From Roseospirillum parvum (GTDB lineage: Bacteria; Pseudomonadota; Alphaproteobacteria; Rhodospirillales; Rhodospirillaceae), in the NCBI RefSeq assembly GCF_900100455.1, contig NZ_FNCV01000007.1:124001-188000 (forward strand): a DNA stretch of 64,000 bases, given 5' to 3'. Position numbers and translations under genes: made by a program. This document shows, piece by piece, positions 52,358-60,533 of this stretch (position 1 is its first letter; each line of letters begins with the position of its first letter). The notes beneath the pieces were generated by a model. It ran no database searches, had not been told where the DNA came from, and was given only the letters and a program-made list of their open reading frames with translations.

Positions 52358-53716
52358 TCAGCCGCCGATCAGACTGACATCGACCCGGTCGGGCGGGCCG
52401 TCGCCGCCCTGGTTGCCCAGGGCACGAACCTCGATGTCGGTGCTGCGCAACCCCTGGTCCATCAGGTAGGTGCGCACGGTCAGGGCACGCGACAGCGACA
52501 GCCGGCGGGCCCGGCTGGTGGCACTGGCATCGCCCCCGGCATAGGCCAGCAGTTGGACCTTGATGCCGGTCGCCGCCAGGGCCCGCTGGGCCAGGGCCTT
52601 GAGTTCGGGGTGCGCCGCCTCGGGCAGGCGCGAGCCGCCGCCCTCGAACAGCACCCGCACCTCTTCCGAGCCACGGGGCAGGGCGGCCACCTGCTCGGCG
52701 GCGGGCTGATCAGCCGCGGGCTGGGACACCGCCTCGGCGGCCTGACTGGGCAGGTCGGGCGCCGCCGGCACCGCCGGCACGGCCACCGGCGGCTCGGGCG
52801 CCCGCTGCCCGGCAAGCTGTTGGGGCTCGGGAACCTGGGACTCGGGAACCTGGGACTCGGCAACCTGGGGCTCGGCAACCTGGGGCTCGGCGGGAGCCTC
52901 GGGGCTTGGCGGCGCCACCGTCTCGGCGACCAGGGGCAGCGGCTTGTCCGCCGGCAACGGGGCCTGGGCGACGCTGTCGGCCGGCGGCGTGATGTCGGCC
53001 GGCGCGGTCGGCCGGCTGGCCGGCTCGGAGGGCGGCGGGGAAGCCGGCTCGGAAGTCGGCTCGGACACCGGTTCGCTGGCCGCCGGACTGGCCACTTGCG
53101 GCGCGGGCTGCGGCTGCGGAGCCGGCTGGGGAGCCTCGGCGACCAGGGTGGGCGGCGTCTCGACGCTCTCCACCGCCGCCTCGACGCTCTCCGCCGGTGC
53201 CTCGGCACTGGCCGGCGCGCCCCGGGGGGCACCGGCGACCAGCAGCGGCATCGGCGCCTGGGGGACGATCAGCAGGGCGGCCGGCGCCGGGCCGGCGGAC
53301 TCGACCGGCGCTGGTTCCATCCACGCCCCGGCGGTGGTGGCGCCCATCGGCCCGGCCACATCGCCCGGCGGGGTGAAGGTCGACTGGTAGCTGGCTCCGG
53401 CGACCGGCAGCAGGGGTCCGCCATCGGGCGCCGCGACGCCCGGCCGGACCACACCCGGGGCCAGCGGATGGCTGGTCATCGGCCCGTCGCCCTGCCCGCC
53501 CCCGAGGCTCGGCGCCGGCACCAGCAGACCGCCCGACGGGGCGCCCCGCCGACCGGCCGGCCCCAGGGCCGAGAAGTCGACTTGCACATTGCCATTGCCC
53601 GACCCACCGATGACCACGGTCTGGGCCTGGGCGGCAGGCGCCGCGACCAGCGCCGCCAGTCCGAAGGCGGCGACAAGCCCTGAACGGCGGCGAAAACCGG
53701 CTGAGGTGGCAGCCAT
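52358..53716 (-). CDS. exported protein with Pro-rich linker and C-terminal OmpA-like domain
   Basis: 452 residues. Signal peptide ends near AAPAAQAQTV. The central 250 residues are Pro/Ala/Ser/Glu-rich, including a tandem VAEPQ/VPESQ pentapeptide array (encoded by 15-bp DNA repeats at about 52830-52890). The C-terminal 100 residues resemble an OmpA-family domain (GIKVQLLAYAGGDASATSRARRLS, LTVRTYLMDQGL, DRVDVSLIGG), with the HTD motif replaced by GGD. Probably an envelope protein reaching peptidoglycan. Start ATG 53716 follows GGGAGAG. Upstream of the MotA/MotB-like pair on the same strand. Confidence 0.8.
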   Translation of the reverse strand: MAATSAGFRRRSGLVAAFGLAALVAAPAAQAQTVVIGGSGNGNVQVDFSALGPAGRRGAPSGGLLVPAPSLGGGQGDGPMTSHPLAPGVVRPGVAAPDGGPLLPVAGASYQSTFTPPGDVAGPMGATTAGAWMEPAPVESAGPAPAALLIVPQAPMPLLVAGAPRGAPASAEAPAESVEAAVESVETPPTLVAEAPQPAPQPQPAPQVASPAASEPVSEPTSEPASPPPSEPASRPTAPADITPPADSVAQAPLPADKPLPLVAETVAPPSPEAPAEPQVAEPQVAESQVPESQVPEPQQLAGQRAPEPPVAVPAVPAAPDLPSQAAEAVSQPAADQPAAEQVAALPRGSEEVRVLFEGGGSRLPEAAHPELKALAQRALAATGIKVQLLAYAGGDASATSRARRLSLSRALTVRTYLMDQGLRSTDIEVRALGNQGGDGPPDRVDVSLIGG

Positions 53717-53935
53717 CGAGGGCGCTCTCCCTAAGAGTACGGACCCCGGACGGGCCCTGGAAGCGGCGGACGGAGCCGGACGACAATCATGAAAGCGCGG
53801 GGATTCCGCCCCGCGACTCGGCGGCCAGTGTACCCGCAGCGGCGCCCCGCGACAACCGCCGGAACGCGCGCCCCCATTAACATGACGGCCCTTTCGCGCT
53901 ACACCTCCAAAGGCTCCTGCAACCGCGAGGTCGCC

Positions 53936-54772
53936 ATGGCGTCGCTCCACGCCCGCTTCCCGAGCCCGCCGCGCCCCGCCGGCCGGCTGCTGATCGCCCT
54001 GCTCGCCGCCCTGCTCGCCCCGTCCCTGCCCGCCCTTGCCGAGGCCGAGGCACCGCCCACCGCCACCCTGATCGAGCATCTGGGCAGCCCGGACTCCCTG
54101 GCCCGCCAGGAAGCCATCGAGGCCCTCGGCCAGCGCCGCGCCCCCCAGGCGGTCGAGCCGCTGCTGACCCTGCTTGCCGATCCCGCCGCCGACGGTCTGG
54201 ACCGCATGGCGGCCGCCTATGCGCTGGGCGAGATCGGCGACGGGCGCGCCGTGGCCCCACTGATCGCCGCCCTCGACCGCGACATGAGCGAGCGCACCGG
54301 CCTCGCCATGGCCGCCATCCCGGCCCTCGGCCAGCTCGGCGACAGCCGCGCCGTGCCCCTCCTGCGCCGCGCCCTGGCCAAGAGCGACGACCATTGGCTG
54401 GGCCGCGCCGAGGCGGCCCGCGCCCTGGGCTGGATCGGCGATCCCTCGGCGGTGCCCGACCTGTTGGCCGCCACCACCCGCACCGACACCCGCGACGCCG
54501 CCATTGCCGCCCTGGCCGCCATCGGCGATCCCCGGGGCACCCCCGGCCTGATCGACGCCCTGGCCGCCGGCGAGGCCGAGGACACCCGTGCCGTCGCCCT
54601 GGCCGGCCTGACGGAGCTGGGCGCGGCGGTGCTGCCCGGCATCGAGGCCTACCTCGCCGACCTGCCGGCCGAGTTCCTCGACCCGCCCACCCGGACCGGG
54701 TTGCGCCAGGTGCTGGAAAACCTGGACAGCCCGGCGGCACGGACCCTGAACAGCCAACTGACCACCCAATAG
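53936..54772 (+). CDS. exported HEAT-repeat (PBS-lyase-like) protein
   Basis: 278 residues from ATG 53936, chosen because it gives a standard signal peptide (RLLIALLAALLAPSLPALAEA); an ATG 18 codons upstream is possible. About six HEAT-like repeats follow, for example RQEAIEALGQRRAPQAVEPL and AAYALGEIGDGRAVAPLIAA, a solenoid used for protein binding. It is divergent from the OmpA-domain gene. Partner unknown. Confidence 0.82.
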   Translation: MASLHARFPSPPRPAGRLLIALLAALLAPSLPALAEAEAPPTATLIEHLGSPDSLARQEAIEALGQRRAPQAVEPLLTLLADPAADGLDRMAAAYALGEIGDGRAVAPLIAALDRDMSERTGLAMAAIPALGQLGDSRAVPLLRRALAKSDDHWLGRAEAARALGWIGDPSAVPDLLAATTRTDTRDAAIAALAAIGDPRGTPGLIDALAAGEAEDTRAVALAGLTELGAAVLPGIEAYLADLPAEFLDPPTRTGLRQVLENLDSPAARTLNSQLTTQ

Positions 54773-54779
54773 CAGGCAC

Positions 54780-54812
54780 AAAAAAAGCACGAAACCAATC
54801 GGTTCCGTGCTT
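54780..54812 (-). terminator. rho-independent terminator of the 54898 gene
   Basis: On the minus strand AAGCACGGAACC and GGTTTCGTGCTT pair with one mismatch around a 4-base loop and run into TTTTTTT. It may also act from the other side on the HEAT gene. Confidence 0.88.
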
Positions 54813-54830
54813 CCAACCTGCCGCAGTCGG

Positions 54831-54905
54831 CGCCTTTCCCTCTCCGCCTATTCGACGCCTTTCCTTTTCCGCCTATTCGGCGCCTTTCCTTTTCCGCCTA
54901 CTCGG
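54831..54905. repeat. 25-bp tandem repeat at the 3' end of the 54898 gene
   Basis: Three units (54831, 54856, 54881) of CGCCTTTCCTTTTCCGCCTA plus TTCGG with small variants. Read on the minus strand each contains GCCGAGTAG or a variant, i.e. the gene's last codons and stop. Confidence 0.92.
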
Positions 54906-55308
54906 CGGGGGCCGGCGCCTCTTCCTCGCCATACAGCGCCTTGTTCACGCGCATCAGGCGGTCGGTGAACGCGAAGCCGGTGTCCGGTTGCGCCTCCCCG
55001 CCCACCCCCGGGCCGGCGGCGGTGGCGATCTCGCCCAACTCCTCGGCCGACATGGTGGCATAGGGATTGTCGGCCGTCGGCTCGCCAAGCAGCCGCGCCA
55101 TGGTCAGGCCCCCATGGTCGATGGCCTTCAGCACCAGCGGCCCGCCAATGCCCAGGATCAGCAAGGCAATCAGACTGAACACCGCCAGCTTGAAGGTCCG
55201 CCGCTGGCGCTCATGACGCTCGGTCGCCGCGCCATGGGCGGCGTAGGCGGAAACCACCTCGCGCCGCGCCTCGCGGGCCTGTCCGAATGTGCGCTTGGGC
55301 GTGGTCAT
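54898..55308 (-). CDS. single-pass membrane protein of unknown function
   Basis: 136 residues. A basic N-terminus (RTFGQAREARREVVSAYAAH) precedes one membrane helix (LAVFSLIALLILGIGGPLVL); the C-terminal half is acidic (YGEEEAPAPAE tail). No family recognised. ATG 55308. It has a terminator and a three-copy repeat at its 3' end; a palindrome at 55411 lies in the divergent region upstream. Confidence 0.7.
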   Translation of the reverse strand: MTTPKRTFGQAREARREVVSAYAAHGAATERHERQRRTFKLAVFSLIALLILGIGGPLVLKAIDHGGLTMARLLGEPTADNPYATMSAEELGEIATAAGPGVGGEAQPDTGFAFTDRLMRVNKALYGEEEAPAPAE

Positions 55309-55410
55309 CGTTACCTGTGCTCGTTTCCAGAGGGCCGGCGGTTCGGCGGGGGAAAACCGAAGCATAAGGATTCGCGGAAAATCTCCGTCGAATTCGATCT
55401 AAATATGACA

Positions 55411-55427
55411 CGGACCGAAACGGTCCG
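55411..55427. promoter_or_regulatory. palindrome in a divergent promoter region
   Basis: CGGACCG-AAA-CGGTCCG is a perfect 7-bp inverted repeat in a locally AT-richer stretch between two divergent genes; a regulator-binding site is plausible. Confidence 0.45.
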
Positions 55428-55561
55428 CAATTCGGCCAAAGGTCATAAAGGGAAACCGCAAACAACCTGGGGGCTTGCCGCAAGCTCTTTGTCCGACATC
55501 CCCCTTGCCCCGGCTGTTTGCCCGGGACGCCCTCCCCCAAATGAGGTATCACCGCCCGATC

Positions 55562-56575
55562 ATGCCCCGCCTCCCCCGCCGCCTGCTGGTGCCCGCCCTT
55601 GGCCTGCTTGGCCTGGCCGGCGCCGCCGCCCTGATCGCCGCCAACCAGCCGGCCCGCATCTGGGATGCCTTGCTCACCCTGGGCCCCGGGGTGGTGCCCT
55701 TCACCCTGCTCCACCTGATCGCCCTGGTCTGCGACGCCGAGGGCTGGCGCTGCCTGATGCCGCCCGACCGCCGTCCCAGCCGCCGCGCCACCTTCGCCAT
55801 GCGCTGGGTCTCGGAAGCCGTGAACACCCTGCTGCCGGTCGCCCAGGTGGGCGGCGAGGTGGTCCGCGCCCGCCTGCTGACCCGCCATCTGAAGGCCCGG
55901 GGCACGCCGCTCGGCGCCGGCGCCGCCGCCGCCACCGTGGTCGCCGCCATGACCAGCGGGCTGGTGGCGACCATCGTCTTCACCCTGCTCGGCCTGCTCG
56001 CCCTGATGATCGCCGGCGGCGACCCCGGCGCCCTGGCCACCGAAAGCGCCCTTGCGGTGGCCGGCACCCTGGGTCTGCTGGCCCTGTTCCTGGCCGCCCA
56101 GGCCACCCTGGCCCGCCGCCCGGGGTGGATCGATTCGCACCTGGCCCGCCTCGCCGGACGGCTGAAAGGCGAGTTCGCCGAACACGTCGCCACCGGCGGC
56201 CACGACTTCCGCGCCACCATCGGCACCATCTACCGAAATCCCCGCGCCGTCGCCCTGTCGGTGGCCTGGCATCTGGCCTCGTGGCTGGTCGACGCGGCCG
56301 CCCTGTGGCTCGGCCTCGCCCTGCTCGAATCAGCCGGCGGCCCGGCCGCCGCCCTGGTCCTGGAAGCCCTGTCCTCGGCGGCGCGGGCCGCCGTGTTCGC
56401 CGTGCCGGCCGGCCTCGGGGTGCAGGAAGCCAGCTTCGTGCTGCTCGGCGAACTGGTCGGCGTCGCCGCCCCCGCCGCCCTCGCCCTGGCCCTCCTGCGA
56501 CGCCTGCGCGAAGCCACCCTCGGCCTGATCGGCCTCAGCCTGTGGCCCCGCCTGGAACGCGCCGAAGGGCGCTGA
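55562..56575 (+). CDS. HpnL-like/UPF0104 membrane protein
   Basis: 337 residues, about eight hydrophobic segments. Signatures of the LPG-synthase transmembrane/HpnL family: WVSEAVNTLLPVAQVGGEVVR and the C-terminal FAVPAGLGVQEASFVLLGEL. HpnL-type proteins occur with hopanoid lipid genes and may translocate lipids; no hopanoid gene is in the window. The start at ATG 55562 has no clear ribosome site and an ATG seven codons upstream is possible. Related in fold to the flippase-like protein at 41924. Confidence 0.82.
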   Translation: MPRLPRRLLVPALGLLGLAGAAALIAANQPARIWDALLTLGPGVVPFTLLHLIALVCDAEGWRCLMPPDRRPSRRATFAMRWVSEAVNTLLPVAQVGGEVVRARLLTRHLKARGTPLGAGAAAATVVAAMTSGLVATIVFTLLGLLALMIAGGDPGALATESALAVAGTLGLLALFLAAQATLARRPGWIDSHLARLAGRLKGEFAEHVATGGHDFRATIGTIYRNPRAVALSVAWHLASWLVDAAALWLGLALLESAGGPAAALVLEALSSAARAAVFAVPAGLGVQEASFVLLGELVGVAAPAALALALLRRLREATLGLIGLSLWPRLERAEGR

Positions 56576-56586
56576 TCGAGGCAAGA

Positions 56587-56789
56587 CCAAGGGGGCGCTG
56601 CCCCCTTGGAACCCCCGCCGGGGGGACCAGGGGCCCCCCCGGACCCCCGCCGCGACTTAAAGCCGTGAAGAGGGGGGTATCCGAGCGCACGCGCTCGGAT
56701 ACCCCCCTCTTCACGGCTTTGACTCATGGTGGGGTCTGGGGAGGCCTCCCGGCCTCCCCAGCGGGGTTCAAAGGGGCGGCGCCCCTTTG
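56587..56789. repeat. composite multi-hairpin intergenic element, copy 3
   Basis: Between the convergent HpnL-like and gluQ genes. In order: the CCAAGGGGGC/GCCCCCTTGG hairpin (56587-56609); a CCGGGGGG/CCCCCCGG hairpin; a central palindrome with perfect 30-bp arms (56659-56688 and 56691-56720) around AC; a GGGGAGGC/GCCTCCCC hairpin; and the terminal CAAAGGGGC/GCCCCTTTG hairpin (56769-56789). An inverted copy lies at 59532-59735. Confidence 0.9.
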
Positions 56790-56799
56790 CCTTGCTCGA

Positions 56800-57702
56800 T
56801 CAGTGCCCTCCGGTGAGGTGTCGGATGTGGTCTGGGGGGGTTCCGGTTTGGCGCAGGTGGTCGAGGGTTTGGGCGTGGTCGCGTTTGGCCAGCCGGCGGC
56901 CGTCGGGGCCGGTCAGCAGGCGGTGGAAGCGCCACTGCGGCACCTTGAGGTCGAGCAGGCATTGCAGCAGGCGGTGCAGGTGGGTGGCCGGTTCCAGGTC
57001 GTTGCCCCGGGTGACCAGGGTGATGCCTTCCAGGTGGTCATCCAGGGTGACGGCGAGATGGTAGCTGGTCGGGATGTCCTTGCGGGCCAGCACCGGGTCG
57101 CCGAAGATTTCCGGGGTGGCGATTTGCGGCCCGCGGTCCAGGTCGTGCCAGACCAGCGGCGCGCCGCTGGTCTTCTCGGCCACCAGCGCCAGAGCCTTTT
57201 CCATGTCGAGCCTGAGGGCATGGGGCGTTCCGGCGGCCAGCCGGGCGGCGCGCTGGTCCGGTCCGAGTCGGCGGCAGGTCCCGGGGTAGCGCGGCCCGTC
57301 CGGCCCGGGCGGCGGGGCGTGCGGGGCGCGGACCGCCTCGGCCACCTCCTGGGTGATCTCGGCCCGGGTGCAGAAGCAGGGATAGAGCAGGCCGAGCGAC
57401 TCCAGACGATCCAGGGCGGCGCGATAGTCGGCCAGATGTTCCGACTGGCGGCGCACCGGCTGGGGCCAGGACAGGCCCAGCCAGGCCAGATCCTCGAAGA
57501 TCCCGGCGACGAACTCCTCGCGGCAGCGGCCGGTGTCGATGTCCTCGATGCGCAGCCGGAAACACCCCCCGGGCCCGGCCTGCTCGGCGGCGAACAGGGC
57601 GCTCAGGGCGTGCCCCAGGTGGAGCCGCCCGCTGGGCGACGGGGCAAACCGGGTGACCCATCCCACGGACGGCTCGGAAGGCGCGGAATTGTGCGATTTC
57701 AC
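56800..57702 (-). CDS. gluQ: glutamyl-Q tRNA(Asp) synthetase
   Basis: 300-residue truncated GluRS paralogue that attaches glutamate to the queuosine base of tRNA-Asp. The N-terminal WVTRFAPSPSGRLHLGHALS includes the HIGH-type motif; the zinc-type cysteines are in CFCTRAEI and PGTCRR; the KMSKS region is reduced to LAKRDHAQTL; and the anticodon-binding domain is missing, as expected. No ATG start exists; GTG 57702 is used, with TTG 57705 also possible, and no clear ribosome site. Divergent from the HNH gene. Confidence 0.93.
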   Translation of the reverse strand: MKSHNSAPSEPSVGWVTRFAPSPSGRLHLGHALSALFAAEQAGPGGCFRLRIEDIDTGRCREEFVAGIFEDLAWLGLSWPQPVRRQSEHLADYRAALDRLESLGLLYPCFCTRAEITQEVAEAVRAPHAPPPGPDGPRYPGTCRRLGPDQRAARLAAGTPHALRLDMEKALALVAEKTSGAPLVWHDLDRGPQIATPEIFGDPVLARKDIPTSYHLAVTLDDHLEGITLVTRGNDLEPATHLHRLLQCLLDLKVPQWRFHRLLTGPDGRRLAKRDHAQTLDHLRQTGTPPDHIRHLTGGH

Positions 57703-57782
57703 CAAAGTGTGACGATTCGGTTGGCGGTTGCTCTGCTAGAAGCTACTATATCTGGTGAGATGGAACCACGGGAGGACACCCC

Positions 57783-58346
57783 GTGCAGGTGGCCCTGGAA
57801 AACTGTCCCGCGCTGGTTCTCAACGCCGACTTCCGGCCGTTGAGCTACTTTCCGCTGTCCCTGTGGTCGTGGCAGGACACCATAAAGGCGGTGTTCCTGG
57901 AGCGGGTCAACGTGGTCAGCGAGTACGAGCGCGAAATCCGTTCGCCGCGCCAGGCCGTGCGGCTGCCCAGCGTGATCTCGCTGAAGGAGTTCGCGCCGGT
58001 CGCCCGTCGCCCGGCCTTCACCCGCTTCAACGTCTTCCTGCGCGACCGCTTCACCTGCCAGTACTGCGGCCAGCGCTTCCCGACCCACGAGTTGACCTTC
58101 GACCATGTGGTGCCGCGCTCGAAGGGTGGGCGCACCACGTGGCACAACGTGGTCACCGCCTGCGGGGCCTGCAACCTGAAGAAAGGCTCACGCCTGCCCC
58201 GACAGGCCGGGATGCCCCTGATCCGGGAGCCCATGGAACCCACATCGCCCATGCTCCAGGAATTCGGCCGCGCCTTCCCGCCAAACTATCTTCACGAAAG
58301 TTGGCGGGATTTTCTTTACTGGGACAGCGAACTGGACCCCTGGTAG
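57783..58346 (+). CDS. HNH endonuclease family protein
   Basis: 187 residues. The HNH/treble-clef core has CQYCGQRF, then TFDHVVPRSKGGRTTWHNVVTACGACNLKKG with catalytic His and Asn and a second zinc-binding CxxC. A similar chromosomal HNH protein is common in alphaproteobacteria as a housekeeping-type gene of unresolved role. GTG start 57783 with GGGAGG at good spacing. The gene lies 83 bp before pyrD, separated by a hairpin. Confidence 0.88.
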   Translation: MQVALENCPALVLNADFRPLSYFPLSLWSWQDTIKAVFLERVNVVSEYEREIRSPRQAVRLPSVISLKEFAPVARRPAFTRFNVFLRDRFTCQYCGQRFPTHELTFDHVVPRSKGGRTTWHNVVTACGACNLKKGSRLPRQAGMPLIREPMEPTSPMLQEFGRAFPPNYLHESWRDFLYWDSELDPW

Positions 58347-58352
58347 GCGTCG

Positions 58353-58378
58353 AAAGCCCCTGTTCCGACAGGGACTTT
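58353..58378 (+). terminator. hairpin after the HNH gene
   Basis: AAAGCCCCTGT (58353-58363) and ACAGGGACTTT (58368-58378) pair with one mismatch. The following T content is low, so it may be a weak terminator or an intercistronic hairpin. Confidence 0.5.
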
Positions 58379-58429
58379 CTGGCGTATCCTGCGCCGCCAT
58401 CGTCGTCCACGAGGGGAGCGCGTCCGCCC

Positions 58430-59512
58430 ATGTCCCTGTATCGCCTGGCTTGGCCGCTGATCGAGCGGCTCGAACCCGAAAACGCCCACCGTCTGGCCAT
58501 CAAGGTGCTGGCCTCCGGTTTCGGTGGACGCCAGAAGACTCCCGATGATCCGGCCCTGGCGGTCGAGGTGTTCGGCCGCCGCTTCCCCAACCCGGTCGGC
58601 CTCGCCGCCGGCTTCGACAAGGACGCCGAGTGCCCCGACGCCTGCCTCAGGCTGGGCTTCGCCTTCACCGAGGTGGGCGCCGTCACCCCCCGGCCCCAGG
58701 CGGGCAACGCCAAGCCCCGCCTGTTCCGCCTGCCGGAGAATATGGCGGTGATCAACCGCATGGGCTTCAACAACCAGGGCCTGGAGGCGATGACCGCCCG
58801 CCTCGGCGCCCGGCGCGGCCCCTCCAACCCCAACCCCGGGCCGGTCGGGGTGAACCTGGGCGTCAACCGCGACAGCGAGGACGCCCCGGCCGACTACGCC
58901 GCCGGCGCCCGCGCCCTGGCCCCGCTGGCCGACTTCCTCACCGTCAACGTCTCCTCGCCCAACACCGCCGGCCTGCGCGCCCTGCAAAGCCGGGCCAACC
59001 TGACCACCATCCTGGCCGCCACCCGCGAGGCCCGCGACGCCGCGTGCGCCGAAGCCGGCTGCCCAACCCCGCCCCTGCTTCTGAAAATCGCCCCCGACCT
59101 GACCGAGGAAGACCTCGCCGACATCGTCGCCACGGCCCTGGAAGACGGCGGACCGGACGGCCTGATCATCTCCAACACCACCATCGCCCGGCCGCCCCAA
59201 CTGAACGGACCCCACCGCGCCGAACCGGGCGGCCTGTCCGGCCGGCCGCTGTTCGAGGCCTCGACCGCCCTGCTCAGCGAAGTCTACCGACGCACCGGCG
59301 GCAAACTGCCCCTGATCGGCGTCGGCGGCATCGAAGACGGCGCCACCGCCTACGCCAAGATCCTGGCCGGGGCCAGCCTGATCCAACTCTATACCGCCCT
59401 CGTCTTCAAAGGCCCCGAACTGCTGCCCGCCCTCAAACACGACCTCGCCGAACGCCTGAAAGCCGACGGCTTCGAAACCCTGCAAGACGCCATCGGCGCC
59501 GGCGCCGACTGA
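58430..59512 (+). CDS. pyrD: dihydroorotate dehydrogenase (quinone), class 2
   Basis: Membrane-associated FMN enzyme oxidising dihydroorotate to orotate in pyrimidine synthesis. 360 residues with the N-terminal membrane-association helix (YRLAWPLIERLEPENAHRLA) typical of class 2. Motifs: NPVGLAAGFDKDAE, VGAVTPRPQAGN, MGFNNQGLE, the catalytic serine in TVNVSSPNTAGLR, and IGVGGIEDGATAYAKILAGA near the C-terminus. Start ATG 58430; GGGGAG is upstream. An inverted copy of the composite hairpin element follows. Confidence 0.97.
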   Translation: MSLYRLAWPLIERLEPENAHRLAIKVLASGFGGRQKTPDDPALAVEVFGRRFPNPVGLAAGFDKDAECPDACLRLGFAFTEVGAVTPRPQAGNAKPRLFRLPENMAVINRMGFNNQGLEAMTARLGARRGPSNPNPGPVGVNLGVNRDSEDAPADYAAGARALAPLADFLTVNVSSPNTAGLRALQSRANLTTILAATREARDAACAEAGCPTPPLLLKIAPDLTEEDLADIVATALEDGGPDGLIISNTTIARPPQLNGPHRAEPGGLSGRPLFEASTALLSEVYRRTGGKLPLIGVGGIEDGATAYAKILAGASLIQLYTALVFKGPELLPALKHDLAERLKADGFETLQDAIGAGAD

Positions 59513-59531
59513 GGCTCCGCCCGAGCCACGT

Positions 59532-59735
59532 CAAAGGGGCGCCGCCCCTTTGAAATCCCCGCTGGGGAGGCCCGAGGCCTCCCCAGACCCCACCATGAGT
59601 CAAAGCCGGGAAAGAGGGGGTGTCTGAGCGCGCGCGCTCAGACACCCCCTCTTTCCCGGCTTTAAGTCGCGGCGGGGGTCCGGGGGAGCCCCAGGCTCCC
59701 CCGGCGGGGGTTCCAAGGGGGCAGCGCCCCCTTGG
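59532..59735. repeat. composite multi-hairpin intergenic element, copy 4 (inverted)
   Basis: Same element as at 56587 but in opposite orientation: CAAAGGGGC/GCCCCTTTG hairpin first (59532-59552), then GGGGAGGC-type, the central palindrome with perfect 30-bp arms (59602-59631, 59634-59663), the CCGGGGGAGCC hairpin, and the CCAAGGGGGC/GCCCCCTTGG end (59713-59735). It sits between the convergent pyrD and ctrA genes. Confidence 0.9.
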
Positions 59736-59753
59736 CCTGGCTCGGCGGGAGCT

Positions 59754-60446
59754 TCAGGCGGCGTTGGCGGGATCGGGGTGGCGCAGGACGTAGCCGCGTC
59801 CCCAGACGGTTTCGATGTAGGTATCGCCGCCGGTGGCGGTGGCGATTTTCTTGCGCAGTTTGCAGATGAAGACGTCGATGATTTTCAGCTCCGGTTCGTC
59901 CAGGCCGCCGTAGAGGTGATTGAGGAACTGTTCCTTGGTGAGGGTGGTTCCACGGCGCATGGCGAGCAGTTCGAGGATGCCGTATTCCTTGCCGGTCAGG
60001 TGCAGCGGGGTGCCGTCGACGTCGGCGGTGCGGGCATCCAGGTTGACGGTCAGCCGGCCGACCGCGACGCGCGATTCGGCGTGTCCCTTGGAGCGTCGCA
60101 CGATGGCCTGGATGCGGGCGATCAGTTCGGCCTTGTCGAAGGGTTTGGTCAGGTAGTCGTCGGCGCCGACGCCGAGCCCCTTGACCTTGCTTTCCGGGCC
60201 GCCGAGGCCGGAGAGGATGAGCACCGGGGTGGTCACCCGGCTGTTGCGCAGGCCGCGCAGCACGTCGAGACCGTCCATGTCGGGCAGCATGAGGTCGAGC
60301 AGGATGATGTCGTAGTCGTACAGGCGGCCGATTTCCAGGCCGTCCTCGCCTTGCGCGGTGGCGTCGACCACCCAGTTCTCGTGGCGCAACATGGCTTCCA
60401 CGGCGCGGGCGGTGGAGGGATCGTCCTCGATCAGCAGAACCCGCAT
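59754..60446 (-). CDS. ctrA: cell-cycle response regulator CtrA
   Basis: 230 residues, OmpR-type. [20 protein letters not shown] starts the receiver; the phospho-acceptor is in [15 protein letters not shown] and the Lys in [10 protein letters not shown]. The DNA-binding half has the near-invariant CtrA stretches [20 protein letters not shown] and [19 protein letters not shown]. CtrA controls cell cycle, polarity and motility in alphaproteobacteria. The ribosome site AGGGAGG precedes ATG 60446 inside a CCCTTA/TAAGGG palindrome (60457-60470). GANTC sites and paired TTAACC half-sites lie upstream. Confidence 0.97.
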   Translation of the reverse strand: MRVLLIEDDPSTARAVEAMLRHENWVVDATAQGEDGLEIGRLYDYDIILLDLMLPDMDGLDVLRGLRNSRVTTPVLILSGLGGPESKVKGLGVGADDYLTKPFDKAELIARIQAIVRRSKGHAESRVAVGRLTVNLDARTADVDGTPLHLTGKEYGILELLAMRRGTTLTKEQFLNHLYGGLDEPELKIIDVFICKLRKKIATATGGDTYIETVWGRGYVLRHPDPANAA

Positions 60447-60533
60447 GGCGGGGCCTCCCTTATGTAAGGGTAAAGGGCGGTGGCCCGGTCCGGTGTGTGG
60501 ACGGGCGCCGAACCGCGCGCGGTTCGCGAAGGC

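Noticed and set aside
57783-58346. HNH gene as homing endonuclease or mobile element
   Set aside because: No intron, intein or transposase context; base usage matches neighbours and the protein type is widespread as a chromosomal gene in alphaproteobacteria.
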